Shown one piece after another: positions 1-7,613 of a stretch of 57,236 bases of DNA. The notes beneath the pieces are model-generated. The model had not been told where the DNA came from and ran no database searches. It saw only the letters and a program-made list of their open reading frames with translations. This DNA comes from Rugosimonospora africana. Its GTDB lineage: Bacteria > Actinomycetota > Actinomycetes > Mycobacteriales > Micromonosporaceae. The DNA is taken from positions 1 through 57,236 of the forward strand of contig NZ_BONZ01000102.1 in the NCBI RefSeq assembly GCF_016862975.1, in the 5' to 3' direction. The translations under genes and the position numbers were made by a program. Within the stretch, counting starts at the first letter, position 1. Each line of letters opens with the position of its first letter.

Positions 1-246
1 ACGGATCCACGCGGTCGTGTTCGCCGCGCCTTGCCGCGCTGGGATGCCCTGAGCGTCGAGTTCCCGCAACAGCTCCAGGTTCAGCGCGGCAAGCTGGCAC
101 GACAGCACCTGCACCCAGTCGACGTCGTCGATCAGTTCCTGCGGCGAGCGTGCCCACGTGGAGATCCGCGCGCACTCGGTCAACGCGTCCCGCACCGCAG
201 CCCACGGCCTGTCCACGAACCCGACGCTACCTACGAGGTACGACAC
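1..246 (-). CDS. DUF222 / HNH-type protein, N-terminal part (runs off window)
   Basis: The minus strand is open from a GTG at 244-246 to base 1, giving 82 residues in frame. The translation contains VDRPWAAVRDALTECAR and then LNLELLRELDAQGIPARQG and TTAWIR, which matches the N-terminal region of the actinobacterial DUF222 (13E12-repeat) proteins that usually carry an HNH nuclease domain at the C-terminus. The nuclease part would lie outside the window, so activity cannot be judged. A second GTG lies at 214-216; I chose the upstream one because the segment between them (SYLVGSVGFVDRP) is plausible coding sequence. Such genes are numerous and of unclear function in actinomycetes. Confidence 0.65.
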   Translation of the reverse strand, partial: MSYLVGSVGFVDRPWAAVRDALTECARISTWARSPQELIDDVDWVQVLSCQLAALNLELLRELDAQGIPARQGAANTTAWIR

Positions 247-552
247 TTTCGACCCATGCAAGCGGGGTTGTGGATAACCCATTACGCGATCGGCGAGGTG
301 TCGAAAGTCGACTGATGTGAAGGGAACGTGGGCGCTTGCGTGCGCGCGTGAAGCTTGAACCGGAAGAACGTGTCCGGCCCGCCCGTTCCACTCGATGCCG
401 AACTTCAGGTCGCTTATCGTGCCCAGATGACGGACCAGCCGGAGTTGCCGCTGATGAGCCTCGAGATGTCGACGCGGATCCGCGCGGCGCCCCCGAGATC
501 CCGCTGCTGATCTGTACGCCCGCCGTCAGCAGTGAACCTCGGCCGGTGCCGA
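247..552. other. Intergenic, no gene seen
   Basis: This stretch lies upstream of the DUF222 gene and downstream of the tyrosine phosphatase. The short open frames have no recognisable motif and actinomycete-like third-position bias is absent. I see no RNA gene or clear operator. Confidence 0.5.
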
Positions 553-1167
553 TCAGGACAACAGGCGCGACCGGACACTACGGAAGTGGCTTGGTTCGGC
601 CCCACCGGCGCTCAGGTAGGCGACGACGCCGCCGTGGCGGGCATCGAGATGAGCCAAAGTACGCAGGATGGTCGCGGGTGAGCAGCTATCCGTCAGCGCA
701 TAGTCAGCCGCGATCCGCTGAGTTGGTACGCCCGCGACAGCCAACACCAGCGCGATGAGTACCCCGGTGCGATCCCGACCGGCGCTGCAATGCACCGCCA
801 CGCCGCCGGGTGGAGCCTCGGCGATCGTGGTGAACGCCGAGGCAATCTGCTGTTGATTGTGGTCAAGCATCGACCGATAGGCGTCGGGCATCGTGGTGCC
901 TTGTTCGGCGAGTTCGGCGATCAACGGTACGTGGCGATACGCCGGATCGGCGGCCAGAGGGCTCGGATCCCGCGCGATCTCCGCTGACCAGCGCAAGTCG
1001 AGTATCTGGCTCACCCCGCTTGCGCGAACCGCCGCGATACCCGTGGGGCTCAGCCGGCCGTGGCTGTCTGAGCGCAACAGCGCGCCCGGACGAATCTGCC
1101 TTCCCCGGATGGTGAGGACCCCACCGAGATCGCGGGCATTTACGCAGCCGTCCCAGTTGAGAATCAT
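553..1167 (-). CDS. Tyrosine phosphatase, dual-specificity/Y_phosphatase3 family
   Basis: This 204-residue cytoplasmic protein has the cysteine phosphatase P-loop HCSAGRDRTG at residues 126-135, with catalytic Cys127 and Arg133. The N-terminal NARDLGG at 10-16 and LLRSDS at 30-35 are the usual landmarks of actinobacterial tyrosine phosphatases of the Y_phosphatase3 type, which act on phosphotyrosine or phosphoinositide substrates. It is somewhat shorter than many members (about 240-260 residues), although the C-terminal helix is present. The ATG is preceded by GGGAGA at a good distance. It is transcribed alone; no substrate can be inferred from neighbours. Confidence 0.85.
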   Translation of the reverse strand: MILNWDGCVNARDLGGVLTIRGRQIRPGALLRSDSHGRLSPTGIAAVRASGVSQILDLRWSAEIARDPSPLAADPAYRHVPLIAELAEQGTTMPDAYRSMLDHNQQQIASAFTTIAEAPPGGVAVHCSAGRDRTGVLIALVLAVAGVPTQRIAADYALTDSCSPATILRTLAHLDARHGGVVAYLSAGGAEPSHFRSVRSRLLS

Positions 1168-1238
1168 CGAGTGTCTCCCTAGCCGCAGCTTCAGCCGATC
1201 AGGCTATCGGCGGCGTTACGGCTGGTTCTACCGCACCA

Positions 1239-1469
1239 GTGCCTGACCGTCCTCTACCGTTCCACCGTCTCGGCGGCGGTGTGCCAGCTCATGTCTCGGA
1301 CGTCCCTCACAGTCCAGCGGACAGGGAGTCCCTCGTTGAGGGTAGGTTCTTCCGCGTACCGGACCCGGGCCTCTCACTGACCATCCTTGTCGCTGACGAC
1401 ATCAAGGAAGCCATCGAACGAGCCGGTATCCGAGGCTGGCGATTCACCCGGGCACAGATCGCTGACTAG
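1239..1469 (+). pseudogene. Fragment resembling the C-terminus of a DUF1629/Imm11-like immunity protein
   Basis: The last ~40 codons read GRFFRVPDPG, then LVADDIKEAIERAGIRGW and RFTRAQIAD, ending at TAG. This pattern, with a DDIKEAIE helix followed by G(I)xGWRF near the stop, resembles the end of DUF1629/Imm11-type proteins that protect against polymorphic toxins. The preceding codons (MPDRPLPFHRLGG...) do not look like the rest of that family and no full-length frame precedes them, so I read this as a decayed 3' remnant. It lies alone between two minus-strand genes, with no toxin visible. The family match is from memory and the segment is short. Confidence 0.35.
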
Positions 1470-1544
1470 CGCGCAAACCAAGGATGCGACTGGTCGCCGC
1501 GGATTGGTACAGACCGGGTGGCCGCGTCCCGCCACTCCAGAGGA

Positions 1545-2294
1545 TCAGTCGTCGAGGCCGAAGATCGTCAGCCATTCCGCACTGCGTACCCGGTACCCGT
1601 ACAGACTGCGCATGGCGTGGACAGTGGGCGCGACGTGGTTGGCGCCGTACACGACCGCCACGGTGATGGCCTCACCGTGCCGCTGCTGGTGGATGCGGTC
1701 CAATTCGGCGATCAGCAACCGGTCGCGTTGTTCGCCCAGCAAGCTCCACAGCTCGTCGATCGACTCAACGTCTGCCGTGATGTCCTGCCAGTCACCGTCG
1801 TCCGTGCTCAGGCTTTCCGCGAACTTGCGACGCGAACCGAAGGCGAGCCGGTCCAGGGCGATCAGTGGGGCGCCGACCGCCACGATTGCCCGCTGCCACA
1901 ACGGCACCGCGTTCCAGCCGGCGGTGAACTGTTCCTCGGTCATGTCCGGGTACCGGACCGGAACGCCGAGCGACGCGTAGTCGATGTTCTGCTCCACCAG
2001 GCCGGACCGCCCGGATCGTGCGGGCAGCCGGTAGGTCGCGGTCAACGCCGACAGGGCCGCCTTTCCGGCGCTGTACCCGGATGAGACGACCCGCCCCTCG
2101 CCGGTGTCCACGCCACCCACGCCCTCGGCCACGACCAGATCGCAACGGCGCAGCCGCTCGGCCACCGCGGCGTAGAAGGCCGGTTCGCCGAGATGCACCA
2201 TCGGGTAGACCTGAAACCGCAACGGGCTCTCGCGTCGGGTCAGCGTCATGATGCTGGACCGCACCCCGGCGACACTCACCTCGACGATCTGCAT
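1545..2294 (-). CDS. TraB/PrgY-family domain protein
   Basis: The product is about 249 residues and probably cytoplasmic. It has the two hallmarks of the TraB/GumN fold: YPMVHLGEPAFY at residues 30-41 with CDLVVAEGV at 51-59, and VAVVYGANHV near 212-221 (the GxxH motif), followed by a GYR...AEWL end. Bacterial TraB-like proteins are proposed metal-dependent peptidases or pheromone-shutdown factors, but this soluble actinobacterial type is uncharacterised. I chose the ATG at 2294 because family members begin close to it. TTG and GTG codons upstream (from 2321) lie within the 20-bp tandem repeat at 2305-2364 and are less likely starts. Confidence 0.75.
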   Translation of the reverse strand: MQIVEVSVAGVRSSIMTLTRRESPLRFQVYPMVHLGEPAFYAAVAERLRRCDLVVAEGVGGVDTGEGRVVSSGYSAGKAALSALTATYRLPARSGRSGLVEQNIDYASLGVPVRYPDMTEEQFTAGWNAVPLWQRAIVAVGAPLIALDRLAFGSRRKFAESLSTDDGDWQDITADVESIDELWSLLGEQRDRLLIAELDRIHQQRHGEAITVAVVYGANHVAPTVHAMRSLYGYRVRSAEWLTIFGLDD

Positions 2295-2304
2295 GCCACT
2301 CAGT

Positions 2305-2364
2305 GTTGGCACATCTGTCAAGCGGTTGGCATAACCGTCAAACCGTTGGCGGACCTGTCAAGCG
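2305..2364. repeat. Tandem repeat, 3 x 20 bp
   Basis: Three consecutive 20-bp units each begin GTTGGC and contain a GTCAA core. The array fills the gap between the TraB-family gene and the MarR gene and includes the MarR stop codon at 2358-2360. The period is not a multiple of three. Confidence 0.85.
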
Positions 2365-3005
2365 TCGCGACCGGCCGCCCCGCGCGTGGCTGCCTCCGGC
2401 GCGGTCTCCACTGGAGCCTCGAAGTAGGCGAGCCACCTGGAGAGCAGCGACTCCAGTTGGGCGGCGTCCTCCGGGGTGAGGTGGTCGAGCAGGCGCCGTT
2501 CGTTGCGCATGTGCTCGGTGAATGCCTGGTCGATCAGTTCGCGCCCGGCTCCGGTGAGTGCGACGACCCGCCCGCGACCGTCGATCGTGCTGCGACGGCG
2601 GGTGACCAGCCCGTCGCGTTCGAGCCGGTCTATCCGCTTGGTCATGGCTCCGGTGGTGACCATGGTGTGCGCGGCCAGTTCGCCGGGTGCCCGCTCGAAC
2701 GGTTCGCCGGCCCGCCGGAGAGTGGCGAGGACGTCGAACTCGCCTTCGGCGAGGCCATGCCGCCGGTAGACGACGCACAACTGCTCGGTGAGGTGGCCGG
2801 CGAGGCGGTGCAGCCTGCCGATCACACCCTGTGGCCGCACGTCGACATCCGGCCGTTCCTGGGCCCATGCCCGCTGGATGAGGGCGACATGATCGAGATG
2901 CGCCACACCGTCAACATCCGCTACGCCGTGAACATCCACCACCCCGTCAAAATGCGCCACAGAGTCGGGATCCGCCACTCCGTCGAGATTTTCGGTCACC
3001 TCCAC
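2358..3005 (-). CDS. MarR-family regulator with repeat-built N-terminus
   Basis: The 215-residue protein has a MarR winged helix at about residues 60-180: recognition helix TTGAMTKRIDRLERDGL and wing RRRSTIDGRGRVVALT. Residues 8-42 are a six-residue repeat of the type DGVAD/DSVAH, encoded by five 18-bp DNA units, and look like an added low-complexity tail; the conserved part starts near ALIQRAW at 41. The GTG start at 3003-3005 lies at the edge of a 16-bp-arm palindrome shared with the divergent DMT exporter gene, so it probably represses both itself and that exporter. The core resembles the MarR at 18976-19614 (compare LIQRAWAQERPDV and LIADAWQREQPGV), so the two are likely paralogues. Confidence 0.85.
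   Translation of the reverse strand: MEVTENLDGVADPDSVAHFDGVVDVHGVADVDGVAHLDHVALIQRAWAQERPDVDVRPQGVIGRLHRLAGHLTEQLCVVYRRHGLAEGEFDVLATLRRAGEPFERAPGELAAHTMVTTGAMTKRIDRLERDGLVTRRRSTIDGRGRVVALTGAGRELIDQAFTEHMRNERRLLDHLTPEDAAQLESLLSRWLAYFEAPVETAPEAATRGAAGRDA
2898..2987. repeat. Tandem repeat, 5 x 18 bp, inside MarR gene
   Basis: Five degenerate 18-bp units with phase set by ATSCRCYAC encode hexapeptides such as VADVDG and VAHLDH on the minus strand. Frame is kept, and the array sits between the start codon and the conserved MarR domain. Confidence 0.85.
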
Positions 3006-3037
3006 ATCATATAGCTTCCGAGGAAGCTATATGATGT
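3004..3037. promoter_or_regulatory. Operator: 16-bp-arm perfect inverted repeat between MarR and DMT genes
   Basis: ACATCATATAGCTTCC (3004-3019) and GGAAGCTATATGATGT (3022-3037) are perfect reverse complements separated by GA. The site overlaps the start codons of both divergent genes, and its AGGAAG at 3021-3026 also serves as the exporter's ribosome-binding site. This is the classic position for a MarR-type repressor that blocks both promoters. The A+T content is well above the surroundings. Confidence 0.9.
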
Positions 3038-4032
3038 CTTCCATGGAAGCTACTTCTCGGTGGGTGCCGGTGACCGCGATCGCGCCGGTGGCCTGGGGTG
3101 CCACCTACTTCGTCACCCACCGGTTTCTCCCCGCCGACTACCCGCTGTACGGCGCGGCCATCCGGGCACTGCCCGCCGGGCTCCTGCTGCTTCTGGTCCG
3201 CCGGACGCTTCCGCGCGGCTCGTGGTGGTGGCGGTCCCTGGTGCTCGGCACTCTCAACATGGGGGCATTCTTCGCACTGGTGTACCTCGCGGCACAGAGG
3301 TTGCCGACCAGCATCGCCTCGACCACGATGGCGACATCGACGCTGGTCATCATGCTGTTTGCCTGGGCGGCACTGAGCGAACGCCCGCGGCCGGCGCATC
3401 TGGCCGGCGCCGCTGTCGGCCTCGGCGGCGTGTGCCTCATGCTTCTCGACGGCCACGCCGCGATCGACCCGATCGGTGTGGCCGCCTCGGTCGCGGCGAT
3501 GGCGATGTCGTCCTTCGGGTACGTGCTCGCCAAGAAGTGGAGCGCGGACGTCGATGTCTTCTCGCTGACGGCCTGGCAGCTCATCGCCGGCGGGATCGTG
3601 CTGACTCCGCTCGCGGTCGCGGTGGAGGGCTCCCCGCCCGCTCTGGACGGGCGCGCGATCGCAGGCTTCGGCTACGTCTCGATCATCGCGACCGCGGCGG
3701 CGTTCGCGGCGTGGTTCACCGGGCTTCGGCGCCTGCCGACCGGAACGGTGGGGCTCATCGGCCTGCTCAATCCGGTGACCGGGGTGCTGCTCGGTACCCT
3801 CGTCGCTGGCGAGACGCTTGCCCTGCGTCAGGTCTGCGGGCTGGTCCTGGTGTTCGCCGGAGTTCTGCTCGGACAACCGGCCGCCGCCCGCCTCATCCCA
3901 AGACGCCTCGTCCTCAGGCGATCGTCGGTCGAGGAACCCGCTGACCCGACACCGCGCAACGACGCCGCGTCGCCAATCACCGCACCGGCAATCACCGCAC
4001 CGGCATTCACAGAGCGGTCAGGAAGTCGGTGA
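3034..4032 (+). CDS. EamA/DMT-family transporter
   Basis: This 332-residue inner-membrane protein has about ten hydrophobic helices in two EamA repeats (first from VPVTAIAPVAWGATYF, second from PIGVAASVAAMAMSSFGYV), ending LAGETLALRQVCGLVLVFAGVLLG, the typical DMT closing motif. Members export amino acids, metabolites or drugs; the substrate here is unknown. ATG 3034 follows AGGAAG by seven bases; ATGs at 3031 and 3043 are alternatives. Divergent transcription from a MarR gene across a shared palindrome suggests induction by a small molecule that is then exported. The C-terminal tail contains two copies of a 15-bp unit (ITAPA) and overlaps the convergent hydrolase gene by 26 bp. Confidence 0.9.
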   Translation: MSSMEATSRWVPVTAIAPVAWGATYFVTHRFLPADYPLYGAAIRALPAGLLLLLVRRTLPRGSWWWRSLVLGTLNMGAFFALVYLAAQRLPTSIASTTMATSTLVIMLFAWAALSERPRPAHLAGAAVGLGGVCLMLLDGHAAIDPIGVAASVAAMAMSSFGYVLAKKWSADVDVFSLTAWQLIAGGIVLTPLAVAVEGSPPALDGRAIAGFGYVSIIATAAAFAAWFTGLRRLPTGTVGLIGLLNPVTGVLLGTLVAGETLALRQVCGLVLVFAGVLLGQPAAARLIPRRLVLRRSSVEEPADPTPRNDAASPITAPAITAPAFTERSGSR

Positions 4033-4798
4033 GGAGCTTGTTGTAGACGTCCGGCCGTTCCAGGTTCGGGTAATGCGCGGTGCCGTCGATGGAGACCGCG
4101 TGACCGTTGACCACCGTGGACGCCAGCAGCTCGGCCATCTCGATGTGATCGGGGGAGTCGAGGGTACCGCTGATGGCCAGCACGGGCACGTCGATGGTGG
4201 CGGCACGCTCCAGGGTGCTGGCCAACGGCACGCGCCAGTCGGTTTCACCGGCGTGATGCTTGACCATCGTGCCCCGGGTCGCCGTGCGCAGGCGGTCCAG
4301 TACCTGTGGATCCAGATCGTCGAGGGTACGGTGCGGACCGGCGGCGAACAGCAGGAGCGTCTCGACCGATACGTCCAGGTCGCCGATCGCGATCGCAGAG
4401 GCCCAGGTACTCCAGGTCCGGGCGGTCCAGGGATCGTTGAAGTGCGGCTCGGTGCTTCCGGTGTCGCTGATCCCGGAGCCGGTGACCACCACCGCGCTGA
4501 CCAGTTCCGGATGCTCCAGAGCGGTGTCGACGGCGGTGCTGGCTCCCAGAGACACACCGACCAGGACCGCGGGTCCGGTGTCGAGGTGGCCCAGTAGCCC
4601 GGCGAGGTCGTCCGCGGAGCGGAACGGGGCTTCGGCGTTGGGGGATCGGCCGTGGCCGCGGGCATCGGGTGCGATGACGCGCCGGTGCGGAGCGAAGGCC
4701 GGGATCTGGTCGTCCCACATGTGGTGGTCGAGGAAGCCGCCGTGCAGCAGGACGAGGGGCTGACCGGCGCCGGTGTCGATACAGAACAGATCAGTCAT
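4007..4798 (-). CDS. Alpha/beta hydrolase
   Basis: The 263-residue protein has the oxyanion motif LLHGGFLDHHMW at 18-29, the nucleophile elbow GVSLGA with Ser83, an acid in SGTLDSPD, and the catalytic His in TAHYPNLERP near 242. This layout fits the soluble esterase/haloperoxidase-like alpha/beta hydrolases that also include lactonases and enol-lactone hydrolases. Its ATG at 4796-4798 overlaps the first of two tandem MarR-type operators, and the MarR gene at 4856 is divergent, so the hydrolase is probably the regulated target and may act on the inducer. Its 3' end overlaps the exporter gene by 26 bp. Confidence 0.9.
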   Translation of the reverse strand: MTDLFCIDTGAGQPLVLLHGGFLDHHMWDDQIPAFAPHRRVIAPDARGHGRSPNAEAPFRSADDLAGLLGHLDTGPAVLVGVSLGASTAVDTALEHPELVSAVVVTGSGISDTGSTEPHFNDPWTARTWSTWASAIAIGDLDVSVETLLLFAAGPHRTLDDLDPQVLDRLRTATRGTMVKHHAGETDWRVPLASTLERAATIDVPVLAISGTLDSPDHIEMAELLASTVVNGHAVSIDGTAHYPNLERPDVYNKLLTDFLTAL

Positions 4799-4846
4799 GA
4801 CAACTAGGGTGTCATGTCTTCACTGAGATGACAACCAAGGTGTCAT
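4797..4846. promoter_or_regulatory. Two tandem operators ATGACA-N7-TGTCAT
   Basis: Perfect inverted repeats lie at 4797-4815 and 4828-4846, with 31 bp between centres (about three helical turns). The first includes the hydrolase start codon, and the second ends 9 bp before the MarR GTG. The two sites share flanking bases (ACAAC...AGGGTGTCATG-like), so they look like a duplicated operator for cooperative binding of the adjacent MarR protein. Confidence 0.85.
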
Positions 4847-4855
4847 GATGATGCG

Positions 4856-5374
4856 GTGGAGCCGACAGCAGACCAACAGACACCAGACCGGCAGACACCA
4901 GACCGGCGGACAGCGGGAGCCCGGCAGCCCGTCGAATTGGGTGGGCGGCTCGCCGAAGTGTTCGATCTGGTCGGGCCGCTGTACCGGCGTGCCCAGCGCA
5001 GGGTGGAGCACGATGTGCCGGCCGAGGGGCTGTCGGTCGGCGTGCGCGCGGTGTTGAACATGCTCCACGGTCAGGGGCCGATGACCGTCCCGCAGATGGG
5101 CCGGGCGCAGGCGTTGAGTCGCCAGTTCGTCCAACGGATGGTCAACGAGGCCGCGGCGCGGAATCTCGTCGAGTCCATCCCGAATCCGGCGCACCGCAAG
5201 TCTTCACTCATCCGGCTGACCGGCGACGGCCGGGACGTCATCTCCGCGGTGCTCGACCGCGAGCGCGCCGTGTTGCGGAGGGCCGGTGACGACCTGACCG
5301 ACGACGACATCGCCGGGTGCGTGCGCGTGCTCTCGAGCCTGCTGCGCCTTCTCGACGATGTCGACATGGACTGA
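4856..5374 (+). CDS. MarR-family regulator
   Basis: The 172-residue protein begins at GTG 4856. Residues 1-24 are a hydrophilic stretch built partly from two exact 15-bp units (TPDRQ). The winged helix follows: PQMGRAQALSRQFVQRMVNE as the recognition region at about 80-99, and a wing near NPAHRKSSLIRLTGDG. The final helix LSSLLRLLDDVD is a dimerisation helix. It is divergent from the alpha/beta hydrolase and shares the double operator with it, which suggests autoregulation plus control of the hydrolase. No cysteine is present in the core, so a thiol-redox sensor of the OhrR type is unlikely. Confidence 0.85.
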   Translation: MEPTADQQTPDRQTPDRRTAGARQPVELGGRLAEVFDLVGPLYRRAQRRVEHDVPAEGLSVGVRAVLNMLHGQGPMTVPQMGRAQALSRQFVQRMVNEAAARNLVESIPNPAHRKSSLIRLTGDGRDVISAVLDRERAVLRRAGDDLTDDDIAGCVRVLSSLLRLLDDVDMD

Positions 5375-5583
5375 CGCGAACGCGGGCCGGCGCGAACGTG
5401 GACCGTTGCAGATATCGATCGGGCACTGTCCGTCGTGGGGTAGGTGCGCCGCCGGCGGCCGGTACCGCGCACTGACGCCCGTCACTCGCCGGTACCCGCG
5501 CAGGTCAGCGGCCCGATTCGCGGACGGCGATGTGCGGTGGCGGTGTGCGGTGCCGATGCCCGCGAACCCTCCAAGATTGCCTC

Positions 5584-5671
5584 TTGACAACATCTTGATG
5601 TCCGACAACACTCGCCGGAAACGTTTACAAGACCGGAGGGGAGCCGTGGCTGATGAGTCGTAAACGTTTAC
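5584..5671 (+). promoter_or_regulatory. lacI-type promoter and two LacI operators
   Basis: TTGACA at 5584-5589 is a good -35 element; no strong -10 is visible. A half-perfect LacI-family site GGAAACGTTTAC lies at 5617-5628, and a perfect 12-bp palindrome GTAAACGTTTAC at 5660-5671. The second lies inside codons 3-7 of the LacI-family gene that starts at 5653. Centres are 43 bp apart, about four turns, so a LacI protein could bind both and loop or block its own transcription and the operon. The rest of 5375-5583 shows nothing notable. Confidence 0.85.
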
Positions 5672-6684
5672 AGAAGTCTGCCGATGCGCCTGCCACGGTC
5701 CGTACCGTCGCCGCCCTCGCCGGCGTGTCCATCGCGTCGGCTTCCCGGGTGCTCAACGGGATCGGTGGCAGCACCGAGACCGTCCGGCGGGTGCGCGAGG
5801 CGGCTGCCCGCGTCGGCTATGTACCCAACGCGATTGCCCGGTCACTTCAAGCTAGGCGTACCGGTTTGCTGGCCCTCGCCGTCGCCGATATCGGCAACCC
5901 GGTCTATGTCGAGATGATGCGCGCCATCGAAGAGGTCGCCAAGCGGGCCGACTACCAGTTGCTGGTGCATGCCACCGGCGCCGACCCGGAGGGCGAGACC
6001 GCGCTGCTGGAGGGGCTTGCCCGCCGGTACGTCGACGGGATGATCCTGTCTCCGCTGCGCATCGGCGACGGCCACCTCACCGCGCTGGGCCGCAGCCCGG
6101 TACCCGTGACGGTGGTCGGGCAGCTGCCCGACGACGCACCGTTCGACAACGTCCGGGCCGACTCACACGGCGGCGTTCTGCTGGCCATCGAGCACCTGGC
6201 GGACACCGGGCGCAAGCGCATCGCTTTCGTCAACGGTGCGCCGGACACCCTGCCCGGCGCCGCCCGGATGACCGCCTACCGGGCGGCTCTGACCGCGGTC
6301 GGGCTGCCCTACGAAGAGGAGCTGGTCGAGATCGGCGACTTCCAGTACGCGCAGGGTCGCGCCGCCGCCGCGCGGCTGCTGGCCCGCGCCCGCCCGGACG
6401 CCATCTTCTGCGCCAACGACCTGATCGCCGCGGGCGCGCTGCACGAACTGCTGGCCGGGGGCCTGCGGGTACCGCAGGATGTGGCACTGGTCGGCATGGA
6501 CGACACGGCCCTGGCCGAGATGTCGTTCCCGCAGATCTCCAGCGTGTCGCTGGGCGCCGCCGAGCGTGGCCGGCTGGCCGCCGACCTGATGCTGAGCCGG
6601 CTGGAGAACCCGCAGCTCGCACCGCGCCGCGAGACAGTCGCCCCGACCCTGACCGTCCGCGCCTCCAGCGAGGTGACGCTGTAA
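5653..6684 (+). CDS. LacI-family transcriptional regulator
   Basis: The 343-residue regulator has the LacI helix-turn-helix at about 16-35 (TVRTVAALAGVSIASASRVL) with the hinge helix NAIARSLQARRTG at 59-71, then a periplasmic-binding-protein-like sugar-sensing domain ending GMDDTALAEMSFPQISSV. It heads a sugar ABC transporter operon: its stop overlaps the permease ATG (TAATG). A perfect GTAAACGTTTAC operator falls inside codons 3-7, so autorepression is very likely. That operator dictates a TTA leucine codon at position 6, which in many actinomycetes needs the developmentally controlled bldA tRNA. GTG 5646 is in another frame and hits a stop at once, so ATG 5653 is the start. Confidence 0.95.
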   Translation: MSRKRLQKSADAPATVRTVAALAGVSIASASRVLNGIGGSTETVRRVREAAARVGYVPNAIARSLQARRTGLLALAVADIGNPVYVEMMRAIEEVAKRADYQLLVHATGADPEGETALLEGLARRYVDGMILSPLRIGDGHLTALGRSPVPVTVVGQLPDDAPFDNVRADSHGGVLLAIEHLADTGRKRIAFVNGAPDTLPGAARMTAYRAALTAVGLPYEEELVEIGDFQYAQGRAAAARLLARARPDAIFCANDLIAAGALHELLAGGLRVPQDVALVGMDDTALAEMSFPQISSVSLGAAERGRLAADLMLSRLENPQLAPRRETVAPTLTVRASSEVTL

Positions 6685-7613
6685 TGGCCATAATCACCGA
6701 CGCGCCGGCACGGCCCACGCAGGCGCCGCCCGGGACCCGGCGGCGCGGCAACGGCTACGCGTACCTGCTCCTGCTGCCCGCGCTGTTGCCGGTGGTGCTG
6801 TTCAGCGTGATCCCCCTGCTCAACGGCATCTACCTGGGCTTCACCGATTCCCGGGCGGGCTTCAACCAGACCACCCATGTCACCGGGTTCGCCAACTACG
6901 CCAAGCTGCTGCACGACAGCCTGTTCTGGTCGTCGTTCAAAATTGGTCTGATCTGGGCGTTCGGCGTGACGTTCATCCAGTTCTTCCTGGCGCTGGGCCT
7001 CGCGTCCCTGCTCAACCAGCCGCTGCGGATGCGCTGGCTGGCCCGGACGCTGGCTTTGGTGCCGTGGGCGATGCCGCCGGTCATCGTCGGCATCATGTGG
7101 CGGCTGATCTACCAGCCCGACGCGGGCCTGCTGTCCAACCTGCTCTACAAGCTGGGGCTCGGGGAGCACTCGGTCAACTGGTTGGGCGACCTGTCCACCG
7201 CGCTGCCCGCGGTCATCGTCGTGGGCGTGTGGGCGGGCATGCCGCAGACCACGGTGGTACTGCTGGCCGGCCTTCAGGGGGTACCGGCGGAGTTGCACGA
7301 GGCGGCGGCGGTCGACGGCGCGAACGCCTGGCGGCGGTTCCGCAGCGTCACGCTGCCCGCGCTGCGCCCGGTCATCGTGGCCATCACGTCGCTCGACTTC
7401 ATCTGGAACTTCAACTCGTTCGGCCTGGTCTACGTGCTTACCGACGGCGGGCCGGCGGGCAAGACGACGCTGCCCATGCTGTTCGCGTACCAGCAGGCGT
7501 TCCAGTACGGCCACTTCGGCTACGCGGCGGCACTGGGCAACGCGATGGTGCTGATCATCGTCGCGCTGCTGGCGGTGTACCTGCGCCGACGGATGCGGGA
7601 GGCGACCCAATGA
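6684..7613 (+). CDS. Sugar ABC transporter permease, MalF/UgpA type
   Basis: This 309-residue inner-membrane permease has a charged N-terminus, a first helix at about 25-48 and five more. The EAA loop EAAAVDGANAWRRFRSVTLP at about 206-225 contacts the ATPase. It belongs to carbohydrate uptake family CUT1. It is translationally coupled to lacI upstream (TAATG) and to the second permease downstream (ATGA). No ATP-binding gene is in the cluster; CUT1 systems in actinomycetes commonly share one MsiK-type ATPase encoded elsewhere. The substrate is unknown; the downstream enzymes suggest a glycoside or conjugate rather than a plain sugar. Confidence 0.95.
   Translation: MAIITDAPARPTQAPPGTRRRGNGYAYLLLLPALLPVVLFSVIPLLNGIYLGFTDSRAGFNQTTHVTGFANYAKLLHDSLFWSSFKIGLIWAFGVTFIQFFLALGLASLLNQPLRMRWLARTLALVPWAMPPVIVGIMWRLIYQPDAGLLSNLLYKLGLGEHSVNWLGDLSTALPAVIVVGVWAGMPQTTVVLLAGLQGVPAELHEAAAVDGANAWRRFRSVTLPALRPVIVAITSLDFIWNFNSFGLVYVLTDGGPAGKTTLPMLFAYQQAFQYGHFGYAAALGNAMVLIIVALLAVYLRRRMREATQ

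Noticed and set aside
2884-3005. Repeat-encoded N-terminus of the MarR as non-translated DNA
   Set aside because: The frame is open, unit length is 18 bp, a ribosome-binding site precedes the GTG at the palindrome edge, and other genes here show the same kind of tail, so translation is more likely than not.
7064-7609. Long upstream extension of the second permease frame
   Set aside because: It runs through the first permease gene in another frame and translates to Arg/Gly-rich text; ATG 7610 with the ATGA overlap is the natural start.
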